The notes: generated by a model not told the origin, from the letters alone. Counted from the stretch's first letter, positions 1-9,658 are shown. The stretch is DNA of 64,000 nt from Planococcus glaciei (GCF_900099655.1 NZ_FNDC01000003.1:62001-126000); one strand, 5' to 3'. Numbers and translations are program-made.

Positions 1-228
1 TAGCCCGCTCTTTTTGATCAGTTCGGCCACTTGTTCTTTTGAAGGCATGGGGTGGCGCCCTGCATTCGACGCCATATCCGAAAGGTCATTGTTTAAATCC
101 CAGTGGATCGCGCCTTCCACATGTTCTTGCGCATATTGCTCGCGTCCCGTTTCCGGTTGATGCAAATCGAATCTCGCATCAATCCATCTGTATTTCTCTG
201 TATCCGTTGTTTTGATAAAAACTGTCAT
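1..228 (-). CDS. Sulfurtransferase (rhodanese family), N-terminal part
   Basis: Only the first 76 codons lie in the window; the gene runs off the left edge. The reading begins MTVFIKTTDTEKYRWIDARF and continues with a DARF-type strand and a GAIHWDLNNDLSD segment. This is the usual start of tandem-rhodanese thiosulfate or 3-mercaptopyruvate sulfurtransferases. The catalytic cysteine would lie in the missing C-terminal half, so the substrate cannot be judged. The start is three bases after the dynA stop, with a GGGTG-like ribosome site inside the dynA tail, so the two are probably co-transcribed. Family assignment is fairly sure; donor specificity is not. Confidence 0.75.
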   Translation of the reverse strand, partial: MTVFIKTTDTEKYRWIDARFDLHQPETGREQYAQEHVEGAIHWDLNNDLSDMASNAGRHPMPSKEQVAELIKKSGL

Positions 229-231
229 TGC

Positions 232-3200
232 TTACACCCTTTCAGCGATCAGATTAGAAAATAGGTTTTTCCATTCCTTCAGTTTTTCTTCTTGTTGAAG
301 CAGTGTACGCTCGGATTCAATTTGATCTACAGCCTGTCTTAAAATATGCTGGCGAAGGCCTTCTGCTTCCTGGTCGACCCAAGTGTCCGCCCATTCGCCG
401 AGTTCCGCTTTTTCCTTGTCCAAATACTTTAAAGCATCCGGCTCCATCAAAGCCTGCAAGGCATCACGAAGTTTTTCTTTTTCGTTTTTCTCGAAAAAGC
501 TTCGGTTGTTTTTATAATAGGATTTTACTGACGAATAATCGCTGCCCGTGAATGGCCGGTCCACTTCAACCGCTGCTGCTTCTTCCACTTCATAAGGCGT
601 GAATGAGAAATCAGGATTCATCTCGCGCAATTTAGCGGTGTCTTCTTTAAAACGCGCCGCAATTTTTTTCTCGATAAACTGCGATAACCGGAAATTCGTC
701 ACGCGCAGTTCCTGCTGGAAATCAAATGCCGTCATATCGGCAATTTCCTGCAAAGCCGCGTCAAGCGCTTGCTGCGCCGGCTTGTTTGAAAAGACCGAAG
801 GATTGAATGCTTCTTTAAAGAAGTCATTAAAGCGGTAAAACACCCGCTGATTCACATAATACAGCAATTCGTCGAGTTCTTGCAAAGCTTCACGGGACAA
901 GATGGCCGCTGGCGACGTGCTGAACAAAATGCGCAGCTGCTGTTCAAGCCGCTTCAGTTCTTCCAGGCGTTCGTCTTTGCGCAGCAGGTTCCTCTCGGTC
1001 TGTGCAATGAGTGCGCGGAACCGGTCAACCGTTTTCTGTTCTTCTTCTGCAAGCGACTGGACCGCCATGCCTTTTAATTCATCTTTCAAGAAATGCTGGA
1101 ACGCCGTTTCAAATTCCGGCATACCTGAGGTTTCGCGGTCGCGAAGCGCCATCAAACTTGAAACCCCGTACAGTCTTGGAAAACGGATGCCAAAGCGCAG
1201 CAATTCATCCTGCACGTATTGGACGACCGCCTCTTTTTCCTGTTCGTTGTTCGCCAAATCAATCGCGTTGACGACGAAGAACATTTTATCCATTTCGAAG
1301 GCGTCTTTCACCCGGCCCAGCTGAATCAAAAATTCCCGGTCGGCACGGGCGAACGCGTGGTTGTAATACGTGATAAACAAAATCGCATCGGCATTCCGGA
1401 TGTATTCGAACGCAACATTCGTATGGCGCGCATTGATGGAATCCGCTCCCGGTGTATCGACAAGCGTCACGCCGCTGCGCGTCAATTCGCAATCGTAATA
1501 GAAATCGATTTCATCGACAAAGCAGCTTCGTTCTTCTTTTGCTACATATAACCCGAATTCTTCCCGGTCCGTCCGAACCGTTTTGCCAAGTTCATTTTTA
1601 AAATGCGGGTAGCCTTTTCGGAAAGCGTTAATGAACGATTTGTGCACTTGCTGCTCGGTTTCTTCGTTTACCGGCAGATTGGCCGATTTGTCATAAGCCT
1701 CTTCCAGCGAGCTGACGGCAGCGCCAAGCACCTGGAAGGAATTTTGGACGTCTTCTGTCATTTGCGAGACGGTTTTCAGCCGGACATCCGCTGTTTCATG
1801 CGGATGGTCTTTGCTGACAGGACGGATCCGGTTGATTGTCGCCGTTGTCGGATTCGGAGATACCGGCAGCACCGTTTCGCCCATTAACGCATTGGAAAAT
1901 GACGATTTCCCGGCGCTGAATGCCCCGAATAAGGCAATCGTAAATTCCTGGTTTTCGAGTCTTGCCGCTTTCCGCTTCAAGTACTCGGCCGTTTCGGCAA
2001 ACCCTTTGATCGGCCCGAGCCTGTTTGCTGTCCCTTTTGCCCGCTCCACTACGGCCTGTTCGTCAAACTCTGCATACGCCGGGACGTCAGCCAGTTCTCG
2101 CGCTTCAGACTGAACAGCTTTCTGCGGTTCGAGCATGGTCGGATCAAATTCCACCATTTCTTCTACATCAATCTGGAAGCTTTCGTTCCACTTTTGGACG
2201 CGTTCTTCTGCCGCCTGCTTTTGTTTGGGCAGCATCGCGGAAAAGGCTCTTTTCACTTTCTCGGTAAGTTTATCCATTTCCTCGAGTGTGCGGATCGCCA
2301 GCAATTTCTGGTTCAACCCTTCCGCTTTCATGTCCATTTCGGTTGCCACATCGTCAGAGAGGCCATTGAATTTTTCTTCCTGTGCATTTTTCCAGGCTTC
2401 GGTTTCCCGGATAAACCATCTTTGGACAGCCGTCGAGATGCTGTTTGCAAAGTTCAGCACAGCATCCGCTGTATTGGAAGCTCCCCGCGGCACTTGTTCT
2501 TCTACGAGTGACATTGGCACATCGAACACCATCTCATCTATGGCAAGTGATTCCGTATCGGTTAATTTGCCCGCATCTTTCAGGGAAGTCTTCATCAACT
2601 TCTTTAGATGATTGGTGATTTGAGAAGCCACCACGACGGACAAGCGGTCCTTCACTTCTGTTTTCCGTACTTCCCGTTCTTCCTGCGTTTTCTTGGCGCT
2701 GAACAAGAGCCCCACTTTAAAATTCGGCTGCACCGACTCCAGGTAATTGGTCAGTGCGTTGCGCAATTCATACGGCATGATATTCGAGTTTTCCAGCAAC
2801 TGCTTCCGGTTTTTCTCGAAACTCAGTTTCCAGTCTTCGTAATCCATGACAGATAGGCGTTTCGACACCGATTCGCTTTCCTGCTTCAGTTCTTCGCGCA
2901 TTGCCCATTCTTCTTCCGTTAAGACAGATGAAAAAGCCTGCAGGCGTTCCATTTTCTCATTTTCCAGGAATTGCAGATGTTCGTCTTTTAATTGCTGGAG
3001 CGCTGATTCTGCGGCGGCTCCTGCATGGCCTTGCCAGCCTTCCATAACGGAAGAAACCAGGCCTTTTACTTGTTCAAAATCGTTTCCGGGATGGCTGAAG
3101 TCTTTCAGAGACGTGAAAAAGATGCCTTTCGGGACAACGCCCCAAGCCGCAAACGAATCCTGGACCGATTGGCGGAAATCAGAAAAAGACAATTCGCTGT

Positions 3201-3813
3201 CCTGGTGTTTGTCGATCTGGTTGACGATCAAGTACAGCTCTGTGTATTTCTGCAGTTCTTTTGTGAAATTGAAATTCAGTTCAGACTGGACATGGTTATA
3301 GTCCATGACGTAAAACACCATATCCGCAACATGCAGCGCTGACTCTGTGGACATCCGGTGGGCATCATCCGTCGAATCGACGCCTGGCGTGTCCATCACC
3401 GTAATCCCTTCCGGCAGCACCGATTCTTTATGGCCGATGTCGATCTGTGTCACTTCACCGCTTTTGCAGAACGCTTTGACCGCTTCAAAATCGTAGTTTT
3501 CCGGAAAGTAAACCGGTTTTTGGTCTTTTAAATTCACAATGGCAAAATCGGCATCCGCTTTATGGACATTGACAATGTTTGCGCTTGTCGGAATCGGGCT
3601 CGATGGCAGCAGTGTTTCTCCGGTCAATGCATTGATCATGGAAGATTTCCCGGAAGAAAAATGGCCGGCGAACCCAATGATGAAATTGTTTTTCAAGATT
3701 TTCTTGGCGAACAGTTCCGCTTTGGCAGCCCGTTCGGTATCTTCGTTTTCCTCAAAAATTTGGTATAGCCTTGCCGTCTCGATTAAACCTTCTTTATGTT
3801 CTAATGCCGTCAT
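232..3813 (-). CDS. dynA: Double dynamin-like GTPase DynA (YpbR)
   Basis: This is a bacterial dynamin made of two fused GTPase units, 1,193 residues as annotated, close to the length of B. subtilis DynA. The first P-loop (GHFSSGKSS) has its lysine near residue 56 and is followed by a DTPGVDS switch. The second P-loop (GAFSAGKSS) is near residue 635, with DTPGADS near 786. Long helical stalk regions separate and follow the GTPase domains. In B. subtilis the protein tethers and fuses membranes and helps protect them against stress and phage. The reading frame extends seven codons upstream, but AAGGAG lies inside that extension, nine bases before the ATG at 3813, so I use that start. Confidence 0.93.
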   Translation of the reverse strand: MTALEHKEGLIETARLYQIFEENEDTERAAKAELFAKKILKNNFIIGFAGHFSSGKSSMINALTGETLLPSSPIPTSANIVNVHKADADFAIVNLKDQKPVYFPENYDFEAVKAFCKSGEVTQIDIGHKESVLPEGITVMDTPGVDSTDDAHRMSTESALHVADMVFYVMDYNHVQSELNFNFTKELQKYTELYLIVNQIDKHQDSELSFSDFRQSVQDSFAAWGVVPKGIFFTSLKDFSHPGNDFEQVKGLVSSVMEGWQGHAGAAAESALQQLKDEHLQFLENEKMERLQAFSSVLTEEEWAMREELKQESESVSKRLSVMDYEDWKLSFEKNRKQLLENSNIMPYELRNALTNYLESVQPNFKVGLLFSAKKTQEEREVRKTEVKDRLSVVVASQITNHLKKLMKTSLKDAGKLTDTESLAIDEMVFDVPMSLVEEQVPRGASNTADAVLNFANSISTAVQRWFIRETEAWKNAQEEKFNGLSDDVATEMDMKAEGLNQKLLAIRTLEEMDKLTEKVKRAFSAMLPKQKQAAEERVQKWNESFQIDVEEMVEFDPTMLEPQKAVQSEARELADVPAYAEFDEQAVVERAKGTANRLGPIKGFAETAEYLKRKAARLENQEFTIALFGAFSAGKSSFSNALMGETVLPVSPNPTTATINRIRPVSKDHPHETADVRLKTVSQMTEDVQNSFQVLGAAVSSLEEAYDKSANLPVNEETEQQVHKSFINAFRKGYPHFKNELGKTVRTDREEFGLYVAKEERSCFVDEIDFYYDCELTRSGVTLVDTPGADSINARHTNVAFEYIRNADAILFITYYNHAFARADREFLIQLGRVKDAFEMDKMFFVVNAIDLANNEQEKEAVVQYVQDELLRFGIRFPRLYGVSSLMALRDRETSGMPEFETAFQHFLKDELKGMAVQSLAEEEQKTVDRFRALIAQTERNLLRKDERLEELKRLEQQLRILFSTSPAAILSREALQELDELLYYVNQRVFYRFNDFFKEAFNPSVFSNKPAQQALDAALQEIADMTAFDFQQELRVTNFRLSQFIEKKIAARFKEDTAKLREMNPDFSFTPYEVEEAAAVEVDRPFTGSDYSSVKSYYKNNRSFFEKNEKEKLRDALQALMEPDALKYLDKEKAELGEWADTWVDQEAEGLRQHILRQAVDQIESERTLLQQEEKLKEWKNLFSNLIAERV

Positions 3814-3872
3814 GTTGCAAAACTCCTTCATCAAATACTGCTACTATCATATCATTTTTTCTGCACGAATAT

Positions 3873-3913
3873 AAAAAAGGATTTGTCCCAAAAGCAATTT
3901 GGGGCAAATCCTT
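3873..3913 (-). terminator. Rho-independent terminator of the SDR gene
   Basis: A 13-bp stem (3877-3889 with 3901-3913, one G-T pair) is followed on the minus strand by six T. It lies about 90 bases after the stop of the dehydrogenase gene and before dynA. The same hairpin is part of a repeated module described separately. Confidence 0.8.
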
Positions 3914-3940
3914 TGCAACGAAGCCAGCATAGCGCAGGAG
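3877..3940 (+). repeat. Third, divergent copy of a two-hairpin repeat module
   Basis: The hairpin at 3877-3913 is followed directly by TGCAACGAAGC and then GCAGGAG at 3934-3940. The same order (15-bp hairpin, TGCGACGAAGC, small hairpin, GCAGGAG) occurs at 57443-57517 and, on the minus strand, at 20298-20372. The stem sequences differ but remain paired. The small second hairpin is weak in this copy. Here the module stands alone and doubles as a terminator. Its function is unknown. Confidence 0.6.
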
Positions 3941-4004
3941 AGACTGAAACAGGAACAATGTAACTGTCCTGTGTTTTTAAAGAAGCCAATCCCTTTTATT
4001 TCTT

Positions 4005-4763
4005 TCAGGAAAAACCGTGAATGGCCATGCCGCCGTCCACAAACAAAGTTTGCCCGGTGATATAGCTTGCCGCATCGGATGCCAAAAAGACGACCGGCGT
4101 TGCCACTTCTGGCAACTCGCCGACGCGCTTCATCGGCGTGACCGCCAGGATGGAATCCAGATACTCCTGGTCATTCAATAGTTTTTCTGTCAGCGGCGTT
4201 CTGAAATACCAAGGGCCGATGGCATTGACGCGGATGTTTTTCGGCCCCCACTCCATCGCCATCACTTTTGTCATCTGGATGATCGCCGCTTTGGACGCTG
4301 CATAGACGACTCCTGTTTTCAGCGCGCGTTCCCCGCCGACTGAACTGATGTTGACAATCGAACCGCCGCCGTCCATTTTCTTTGCCACTTCCTGTGAGAA
4401 CATGAACACGCTATGCGCATTCGTATCCATGATTTTATGCCACTCGCTGTCTGTCGCATCCATCAGCGATGAGCGGATGTTCATGCCGGCGTTGTTGACC
4501 AGGATGTCAATCGCACCGAATTGTTCGACCGTTTTCTCCACCACGTTTTGAATTTGCTCTCTGGCAGTGATATCCGCAACAGTGTAAGACGTCCGATTGT
4601 TGCCGATTTCTTTTTGCACTTCCACTAAATCGCTTTCGGTGCGGGCAACAAGCATGACATTCGCTCCCGCTTCCGCAACTGCCAATGCGATGGCCTTGCC
4701 GATCCCTTTACCTGCTCCGGTAACAATCGCCGTTTTGCCTTCCAGACTAAAAGATTTCAACAT
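4005..4763 (-). CDS. SDR family NAD(P)-dependent oxidoreductase
   Basis: This is a classical short-chain dehydrogenase of 252 residues. It shows the cofactor motif TGAGKGIG near the N-terminus, NNAG in the middle, the catalytic serine in NISSVGG and the YAASK catalytic pair, and it ends with ITGQTLFVDGG. It resembles glucose or gluconate dehydrogenase and FabG-like enzymes, but the substrate cannot be read from sequence. The start at 4763 follows AAGGAGGAGGGG by seven bases; a longer frame begins upstream of that site and is less likely. It is a single-gene unit with a terminator behind it and a repeat array in front. Confidence 0.88.
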   Translation of the reverse strand: MLKSFSLEGKTAIVTGAGKGIGKAIALAVAEAGANVMLVARTESDLVEVQKEIGNNRTSYTVADITAREQIQNVVEKTVEQFGAIDILVNNAGMNIRSSLMDATDSEWHKIMDTNAHSVFMFSQEVAKKMDGGGSIVNISSVGGERALKTGVVYAASKAAIIQMTKVMAMEWGPKNIRVNAIGPWYFRTPLTEKLLNDQEYLDSILAVTPMKRVGELPEVATPVVFLASDAASYITGQTLFVDGGMAIHGFS

Positions 4764-4828
4764 TATGTATCCCCTCCTCCTTTTATTATAATCAAAATTG
4801 GCAGTCAATTGGTGCTGGATTTTCTGGA

Positions 4829-4933
4829 GTTGGGCATATTTTGGAGAAAGCAGGGCGAAAAAAGACTAGGCTTGGGCGTATGCGAATCAAAGTTGGGCAT
4901 ATCCGAATTAAAGTCAGGCATAAGCTGGCTATC
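4829..4933. repeat. Degenerate 21-nt tandem array (type GTTGGGCATAT)
   Basis: Five consecutive 21-base units start at 4829, 4850, 4871, 4892 and 4913. Units 1, 3 and 4 share the core G/C-TTGGGC-A/G-TAT; units 2 and 5 are diverged. The array lies between the start of the SDR gene and the terminator of the carboxypeptidase gene. A similar array with the same period lies at 18308-18412. Because 21 is a multiple of 3, every frame shows a seven-residue peptide repeat, but no convincing gene is present. Confidence 0.7.
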
Positions 4934-4961
4934 GCGCAGCTTCCCACTTAAACCCCAGCAT

Positions 4962-4999
4962 AAAAAAGGCGATAAAAGCACGAAGCTTTTACCGCCTTT
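4962..4999 (-). terminator. Terminator of the M32 carboxypeptidase gene
   Basis: Arms at 4965-4979 and 4985-4999 pair over 15 bases with one mismatch. The minus strand then reads six T. It directly follows the stop codon of the carboxypeptidase gene. Confidence 0.85.
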
Positions 5000-5004
5000 C
5001 CAGT

Positions 5005-6507
5005 TTAATTCAACTGATAGATTTTTGAATACTTCTCTTCCAAATAGCCCGCCAAATGTTCAGCGTTCAGTCCTTCACCGGTTGCATCCTGCAGAATTTC
5101 GAGCGGTTTTTTCACAGCGCCGTGCTGGTGGACTTTTTCGGTCAGCCATTCACGGATCGGCGCAACGTTTCCGGCTTCCAGCAATTCATCGTAATTCGGC
5201 AAATCTTTCAGCATCGCATTTTTGAATTGCGCCGCATACATATAACCGAGTGCATAGGAAGGAAAATAGCCGAAACTTGCCCCGGCCCAGTGGACATCCT
5301 GCAGCACGCCTTCTGCGTCATTCGACGGGCGGACTCCCAAATACTCTTCGTATTTATCGTTCCAAAGCTGCGGCAGGTCTTTTACTGCAATGTCGCCGTT
5401 AAACAAGCCTTTTTCCAGTTCGTAGCGAATCATGATGTGAAGCGCATACGTCAGTTCGTCCGCTTCAATGCGGATGAGCGACGGCTTCGACTCGTTGATG
5501 GCGCGCCAGTAATCAGCAACGTCCACACCTTCAAACTGGCCTGCAGCGTACTCTTTCAGCAACCCGAAGTTGCTGCTCCAGAACTTGTCGTTGCGTCCGA
5601 CAAAGTTCTCAAAGAACAGCGACTGCGATTCGTGGATCCCCATGGAAGAACCGGTCTCTACCGGCAAGCCGGACAATTTTTCACTGAGGTTCTGTTCGTA
5701 TAGCGCATGTCCGCATTCGTGGATGGTGCCGAATACGGCGGTGCGGAAATCTTTTTCGTCATATTTTGTCGTCACCCGGATATCGTGCCGGTTGATAGTG
5801 GTCATGAACGGATGAACCGTTTCATCCAAGCGCCCCGCTTCGAAGTCATAGCCTAATTGCTCCAGAACTTGGAAGCTGAAATCACGCTGGGATTCTTTCG
5901 GGAAATGGCCGAACAAAAAACCGGTTTCCGGCTTGTGCTCCGAATCGGCGATTTTTTGGACAAGCGCAATGATGCGTCCACGCAGAGCGCCAAAAACTTC
6001 ATCCAGGATTTCTGTCGTCATGCCGGGTTCGTATTGATCGAGCAGCGTGTTGTATGCACTGCCGTTCTTCTCGCCCCAATAGCCGATCATTTTCTTCGTC
6101 GTCGAGACCAATTTTTCCAAATAAGGCTCGAACATGGAGAAATCACTTGCAGCTTTGGCATCTTCCCAGACAGATTCTGCTTTGGACTGCAGCACAACAA
6201 ATTCCCGGTATTCTTCAGGCGGAATTTTTTTGCTTAAATCGTATTCTTTGCGGGCTTCCTCGACGGAACGTCGCAGCACCACATCCATGCCATCTTTCTC
6301 TGCTTCCAGTGACGAAAGCAGCTCGCCGAATGAATCCGAAGTCGACAGCGCAAATAGTTCCGACGACAAGGTTCCGATCGTCTCAGAACGCAAATCGACG
6401 CCTTTTTTCGGCGCTCCGGTGCGGAGATCCCAATACAATAATGAAAGTGCTTCCTGGTAAGCGCGCATTTTTCCGACGTGCTCGGTGAATTGTTGTTCCA
6501 ATGTCAT
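5005..6507 (-). CDS. ypwA: M32 family metallocarboxypeptidase (YpwA-like)
   Basis: The 500-residue product is a zinc carboxypeptidase of family M32 (Taq carboxypeptidase type), which removes C-terminal residues from peptides in the cytosol. The zinc motif HECGH is visible in the segment TIHECGHALYEQ, followed by HESQSLFFEN with the third ligand. Length matches the family (about 500). The start at 6507 has GGAGGG six bases upstream. B. subtilis has ypwA beside ypvA in the same order. The gene has its own terminator and is probably monocistronic. Confidence 0.93.
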   Translation of the reverse strand: MTLEQQFTEHVGKMRAYQEALSLLYWDLRTGAPKKGVDLRSETIGTLSSELFALSTSDSFGELLSSLEAEKDGMDVVLRRSVEEARKEYDLSKKIPPEEYREFVVLQSKAESVWEDAKAASDFSMFEPYLEKLVSTTKKMIGYWGEKNGSAYNTLLDQYEPGMTTEILDEVFGALRGRIIALVQKIADSEHKPETGFLFGHFPKESQRDFSFQVLEQLGYDFEAGRLDETVHPFMTTINRHDIRVTTKYDEKDFRTAVFGTIHECGHALYEQNLSEKLSGLPVETGSSMGIHESQSLFFENFVGRNDKFWSSNFGLLKEYAAGQFEGVDVADYWRAINESKPSLIRIEADELTYALHIMIRYELEKGLFNGDIAVKDLPQLWNDKYEEYLGVRPSNDAEGVLQDVHWAGASFGYFPSYALGYMYAAQFKNAMLKDLPNYDELLEAGNVAPIREWLTEKVHQHGAVKKPLEILQDATGEGLNAEHLAGYLEEKYSKIYQLN

Positions 6508-6562
6508 TTAAATCCCTCCAAAACAGACTTTAAGCCCATTGTAGCATAAGTCTTTAGAAGGA

Positions 6563-8470
6563 TTAAAAATTTTCTGCAGGAACCGGCAAAATCTGGCCCC
6601 AAAGATGCTCGATCACCAGCTCTTCTTCATTCAGCAACAAATGAATTTCACCATAATCATTGGAAGTCCGGATCAAGCGGCCAATGCCTTGCTGAATCCG
6701 CAGCTGCATGAACGGCAAGTCGATTTCTTCCAAAGGATTGGCGCTGAATTTGCGCTTCGCTTCAAAGACCGGATCTTTCGGCGGGAACGGCAAATCAACG
6801 ATAATCACTTTTGTCAAAGCTTCGCCCGGCAGATCCAAGCCTTCCCATAAGTGGTACGAACACAGCACTTGGAATTTGCCTTCCTGGAATTCTTTCACGA
6901 CCGTCGACAACTCGCGGTCGCCTTCAAATTCGATGGTGTATTGATGGTCCAGCGGCAGCGACCGCTTGAAATTGTCCATGTCCATTTTTGATTTAAACAA
7001 CACGAGCGTCTGGTCGCCTGTCGAGAACAAATCATAGACACGGCCAAATTTGTCTTGCTGCTCAAGCGGGTGCTTGAACACTTTCATTACATCTTCGTAG
7101 TCGAACGGAGACGGAACAGAGAACGACTGGAAATCGTCAATGCCTAAGCTGTCCGCAATATAAGTAAAGTCTTTTTGGACAGATAAAGTAGCTGATGAAA
7201 AGATGACCGGCACTTTGCCGTCAAAGAATTTTTCATCCAAAATATCCGTCACAAGGCGCGGCATGATGACCAAAGTCTCGATTTCGTCTTTCACTTCCAG
7301 CCAGTTGATGGCATCGCCTTCTTCGACAAACAGTTTCATCGCAAAGGTATACAGGTCAAAGTATTCTTCTGCGAGTTTTAGATCGTATTCCGGAATGGTG
7401 TACAATTCGCCTTCAAAAACAAATTCCTCCAGCAAATCATCGATTTTTCGCACCGTTTCCCGGCCGATCAACAACAGCTCATCGGTTTTTCGGATGCCTT
7501 TACGGTCTTCATCGGAAGCGATGGTGCTTTTGCGGAGCTCGCGGAAAAATTCATTGTGCAAATCGATGACCTGCTCGATCAAGCCCAAAGTTTTCTCGCG
7601 TACACCGTCAACCATGACGCGTTCGGTCACGTGCAATAACGTCATTTCCTGCACTTCATACGTCAAGGCACGCTGAGCCGCAAATTCCAGCAAATGCCCT
7701 TCGTCCAATACGGCAAGCGAGTAGTCCGGAAGCAAAGGCGTCTGCCCTTCACGGATGCGCGTTTCTTTTGTCCAAATATGCTCCATCAAAAAGTCGTGCG
7801 AACAAATCACCAAGTCGGTTGCTTTGCGGTAATGGTTGCGGTGAATCGTCTGGCCGCACTTATTGCGAAGTTCACATGCCTGGCAGTTCTGGATCGGATG
7901 GTAGTTCACTTGCTGCCATTCTTCGTCCGTCACTTCAGGGTAGCTGGAACGTTCCCCGTATGGATAGGTATTTTGCATGGAGAAGGTTTTGTTGACGAAT
8001 TCCGGAAGACTGTCTTCAATGTCGTAAAGGAAATCCGCATCAAGCCGCTTCTGAGCCCCTTCGAAACGCTGAAGGCACAGATACTGATCGCGCGATTTGG
8101 CCAAGCGGACATCCAGTTTCAAATCAAAGAGATCGTTTAAGCGGTCGATATCGCCGCCTTTTTTCACGAGCTGTTCAATCAAGGTTTCATCGGCGCAGGA
8201 AATCAAAGCCGGTTTTCCCGTGTAGCGGGCATAGGCGATTGCCGGCAGTAAATATGCCAAGGTTTTTCCGGTGCCAACGCCTGCTTCCGCAAAAAGCACC
8301 GATTTTTCTTTTAGCGCCTGTTCAATCTGGAAAGCCATGAAAATCTGTTCATCACGCAAATCAAATCCCTTTTCAGGCAGCTCGTCGTAAAAGATATCCC
8401 CAATCCAATCATTCAGCGATTCAAAAAACGTTTTATCTTTATCTAATGGAAATGGTATAGGTTGTCTCAT
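6563..8470 (-). CDS. ypvA: DinG/XPD-family ATP-dependent helicase YpvA
   Basis: The 635-residue product is a superfamily 2 DNA helicase. It has the Q-type RDEQ near residue 40, Walker A GVGTGKT at 64-70 and a DEGH box near 254, and it ends in QGIGRLIRTSNDYG, the family motif VI. A cysteine near residue 113 and the cluster CQACELRNKC near 197-206 have the spacing of the XPD-type 4Fe-4S domain. The start has GAGGAG five bases before the ATG. Unlike the DinG protein further right in the window, it has no exonuclease domain. It is probably involved in DNA repair; its exact role is unknown. Confidence 0.9.
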   Translation of the reverse strand: MRQPIPFPLDKDKTFFESLNDWIGDIFYDELPEKGFDLRDEQIFMAFQIEQALKEKSVLFAEAGVGTGKTLAYLLPAIAYARYTGKPALISCADETLIEQLVKKGGDIDRLNDLFDLKLDVRLAKSRDQYLCLQRFEGAQKRLDADFLYDIEDSLPEFVNKTFSMQNTYPYGERSSYPEVTDEEWQQVNYHPIQNCQACELRNKCGQTIHRNHYRKATDLVICSHDFLMEHIWTKETRIREGQTPLLPDYSLAVLDEGHLLEFAAQRALTYEVQEMTLLHVTERVMVDGVREKTLGLIEQVIDLHNEFFRELRKSTIASDEDRKGIRKTDELLLIGRETVRKIDDLLEEFVFEGELYTIPEYDLKLAEEYFDLYTFAMKLFVEEGDAINWLEVKDEIETLVIMPRLVTDILDEKFFDGKVPVIFSSATLSVQKDFTYIADSLGIDDFQSFSVPSPFDYEDVMKVFKHPLEQQDKFGRVYDLFSTGDQTLVLFKSKMDMDNFKRSLPLDHQYTIEFEGDRELSTVVKEFQEGKFQVLCSYHLWEGLDLPGEALTKVIIVDLPFPPKDPVFEAKRKFSANPLEEIDLPFMQLRIQQGIGRLIRTSNDYGEIHLLLNEEELVIEHLWGQILPVPAENF

Positions 8471-8484
8471 AAGTTCTCCTCACA

Positions 8485-8518
8485 GAGAAACGGAAGGGCT
8501 TCGCGCCCTTCCGTTCTC
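8485..8518. other. Stem-loop between ypsC and ypvA
   Basis: Arms 8489-8499 and 8505-8515 form an 11-bp perfect stem around a TTCGC loop, extendable by GAG/CTC with one bulge. It sits between the ypsC stop and the ypvA ribosome site. No run of T follows on the minus strand, so it may be a weak terminator or an mRNA processing or stability element rather than a standard terminator. Confidence 0.6.
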
Positions 8519-8521
8519 GAG

Positions 8522-9658
8522 TCATTTATTTTTTGGCCGTTCTCCCCAGAATTGGAACAAATCTGTGCGAATGAAACCGTTGAATAATTTTCGTTTTTTC
8601 GTGGCTGGCTGGCCGTAGATCGTTTCGAATTTCTCCATGGACGACAGGATGTAGATCGACCATGTCGGGTGCTTGGAGAAAAGGCGCCCCATATCGCTGA
8701 TCATTTGTTCTATGACTTCCACTTCGCCGATGCGCTCCCCGTATGGCGGGTTGCCGACAACGACCCCGTTTTCTTCATGCGTCACAAAGTCTTTCATCTG
8801 GCGCTGCTGGAATTGGATCAAATCTGCAAACCCGGCTTCCCGTGCGTTTTCTTGTGCAATTTTCACCATGCGGTGGTCGATATCCGTACCGAGGATGTTC
8901 AAAGGCTGGTCGTAATTCGCCAATTCCTCTGCTTCTGCCCGTACATCGTCCCAAATCTGCTGTTTCATCCATGGCCACTCTTCTGCATCGAAATCACGGT
9001 TATAGCCCGGTGCAATGTTCTGGCCGATCATCGCTGCTTCAATTGGAATCGTCCCGGAACCGCAGAACGGATCCACAAACGGCCGGTCCGGCGTCCAGCG
9101 GGACAGTTTCACCAAAGCGGCCGCCAAGGTTTCTTTTAACGGCGCTTCCCCTTGATCCAGGCGGTAGCCGCGTTTATGCAGGCCGGCGCCGCTTGTGTCA
9201 ATCGACAATTGGACTTTGTCTTTCAAAATGGAAACTTCAATTTTAAAACGGGCACCTGATTCATCCAGGAACGAGTTCCGGTGATACGCTTTTTTCAGCC
9301 GTTCAACAATCGCTTTTTTGACAATCGACTGGCAATCCGGCACGCTGTACAATTTCGATTTGACCGATTTTCCCTGCACGGGGAAATTAGCATCGACCGG
9401 AAGGAATTTCTCCCATTCAATCGCTTTTGTGCGTTCAAACAATTCATCAAACGTATACGCATTAAACTCCCCGGCGATGATTTTCACACGGTCCGCTGTG
9501 CGCAGCCAAAGGTTGGCTTTTGCAATGTCGCGCTCGTCTCCTTCGAAAAACACTTTGCCGTTTTCTGTTTGTGTCTGGTATCCCAGTTCTTTCACTTCAT
9601 CCGCTACAATTGACTCAAGGCCCATTGCGGCAGTGGCGAGCAATTTAAATTTAGTCAT
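8522..9658 (-). CDS. ypsC: THUMP-domain rRNA/tRNA guanine-N2 methyltransferase YpsC
   Basis: The 378-residue protein begins with a THUMP RNA-binding region and continues with a SAM-dependent methyltransferase domain. Key motifs are DPFCGSGTIPIEAA (SAM binding) and NPPYGER, the catalytic motif of amino-group N-methyltransferases. It belongs to the family of the N-terminal half of E. coli RlmL, which makes m2G in 23S rRNA, but the modified base in this organism is not established. It lies immediately downstream of rnpB on the same strand, as in B. subtilis. Confidence 0.9.
   Translation of the reverse strand: MTKFKLLATAAMGLESIVADEVKELGYQTQTENGKVFFEGDERDIAKANLWLRTADRVKIIAGEFNAYTFDELFERTKAIEWEKFLPVDANFPVQGKSVKSKLYSVPDCQSIVKKAIVERLKKAYHRNSFLDESGARFKIEVSILKDKVQLSIDTSGAGLHKRGYRLDQGEAPLKETLAAALVKLSRWTPDRPFVDPFCGSGTIPIEAAMIGQNIAPGYNRDFDAEEWPWMKQQIWDDVRAEAEELANYDQPLNILGTDIDHRMVKIAQENAREAGFADLIQFQQRQMKDFVTHEENGVVVGNPPYGERIGEVEVIEQMISDMGRLFSKHPTWSIYILSSMEKFETIYGQPATKKRKLFNGFIRTDLFQFWGERPKNK

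Noticed and set aside
4809-5225. Plus-strand frame with a seven-residue repeat (LGIS-like)
   Set aside because: It is the translation of the 21-nt array followed by antisense of the carboxypeptidase gene; no ribosome site or family.
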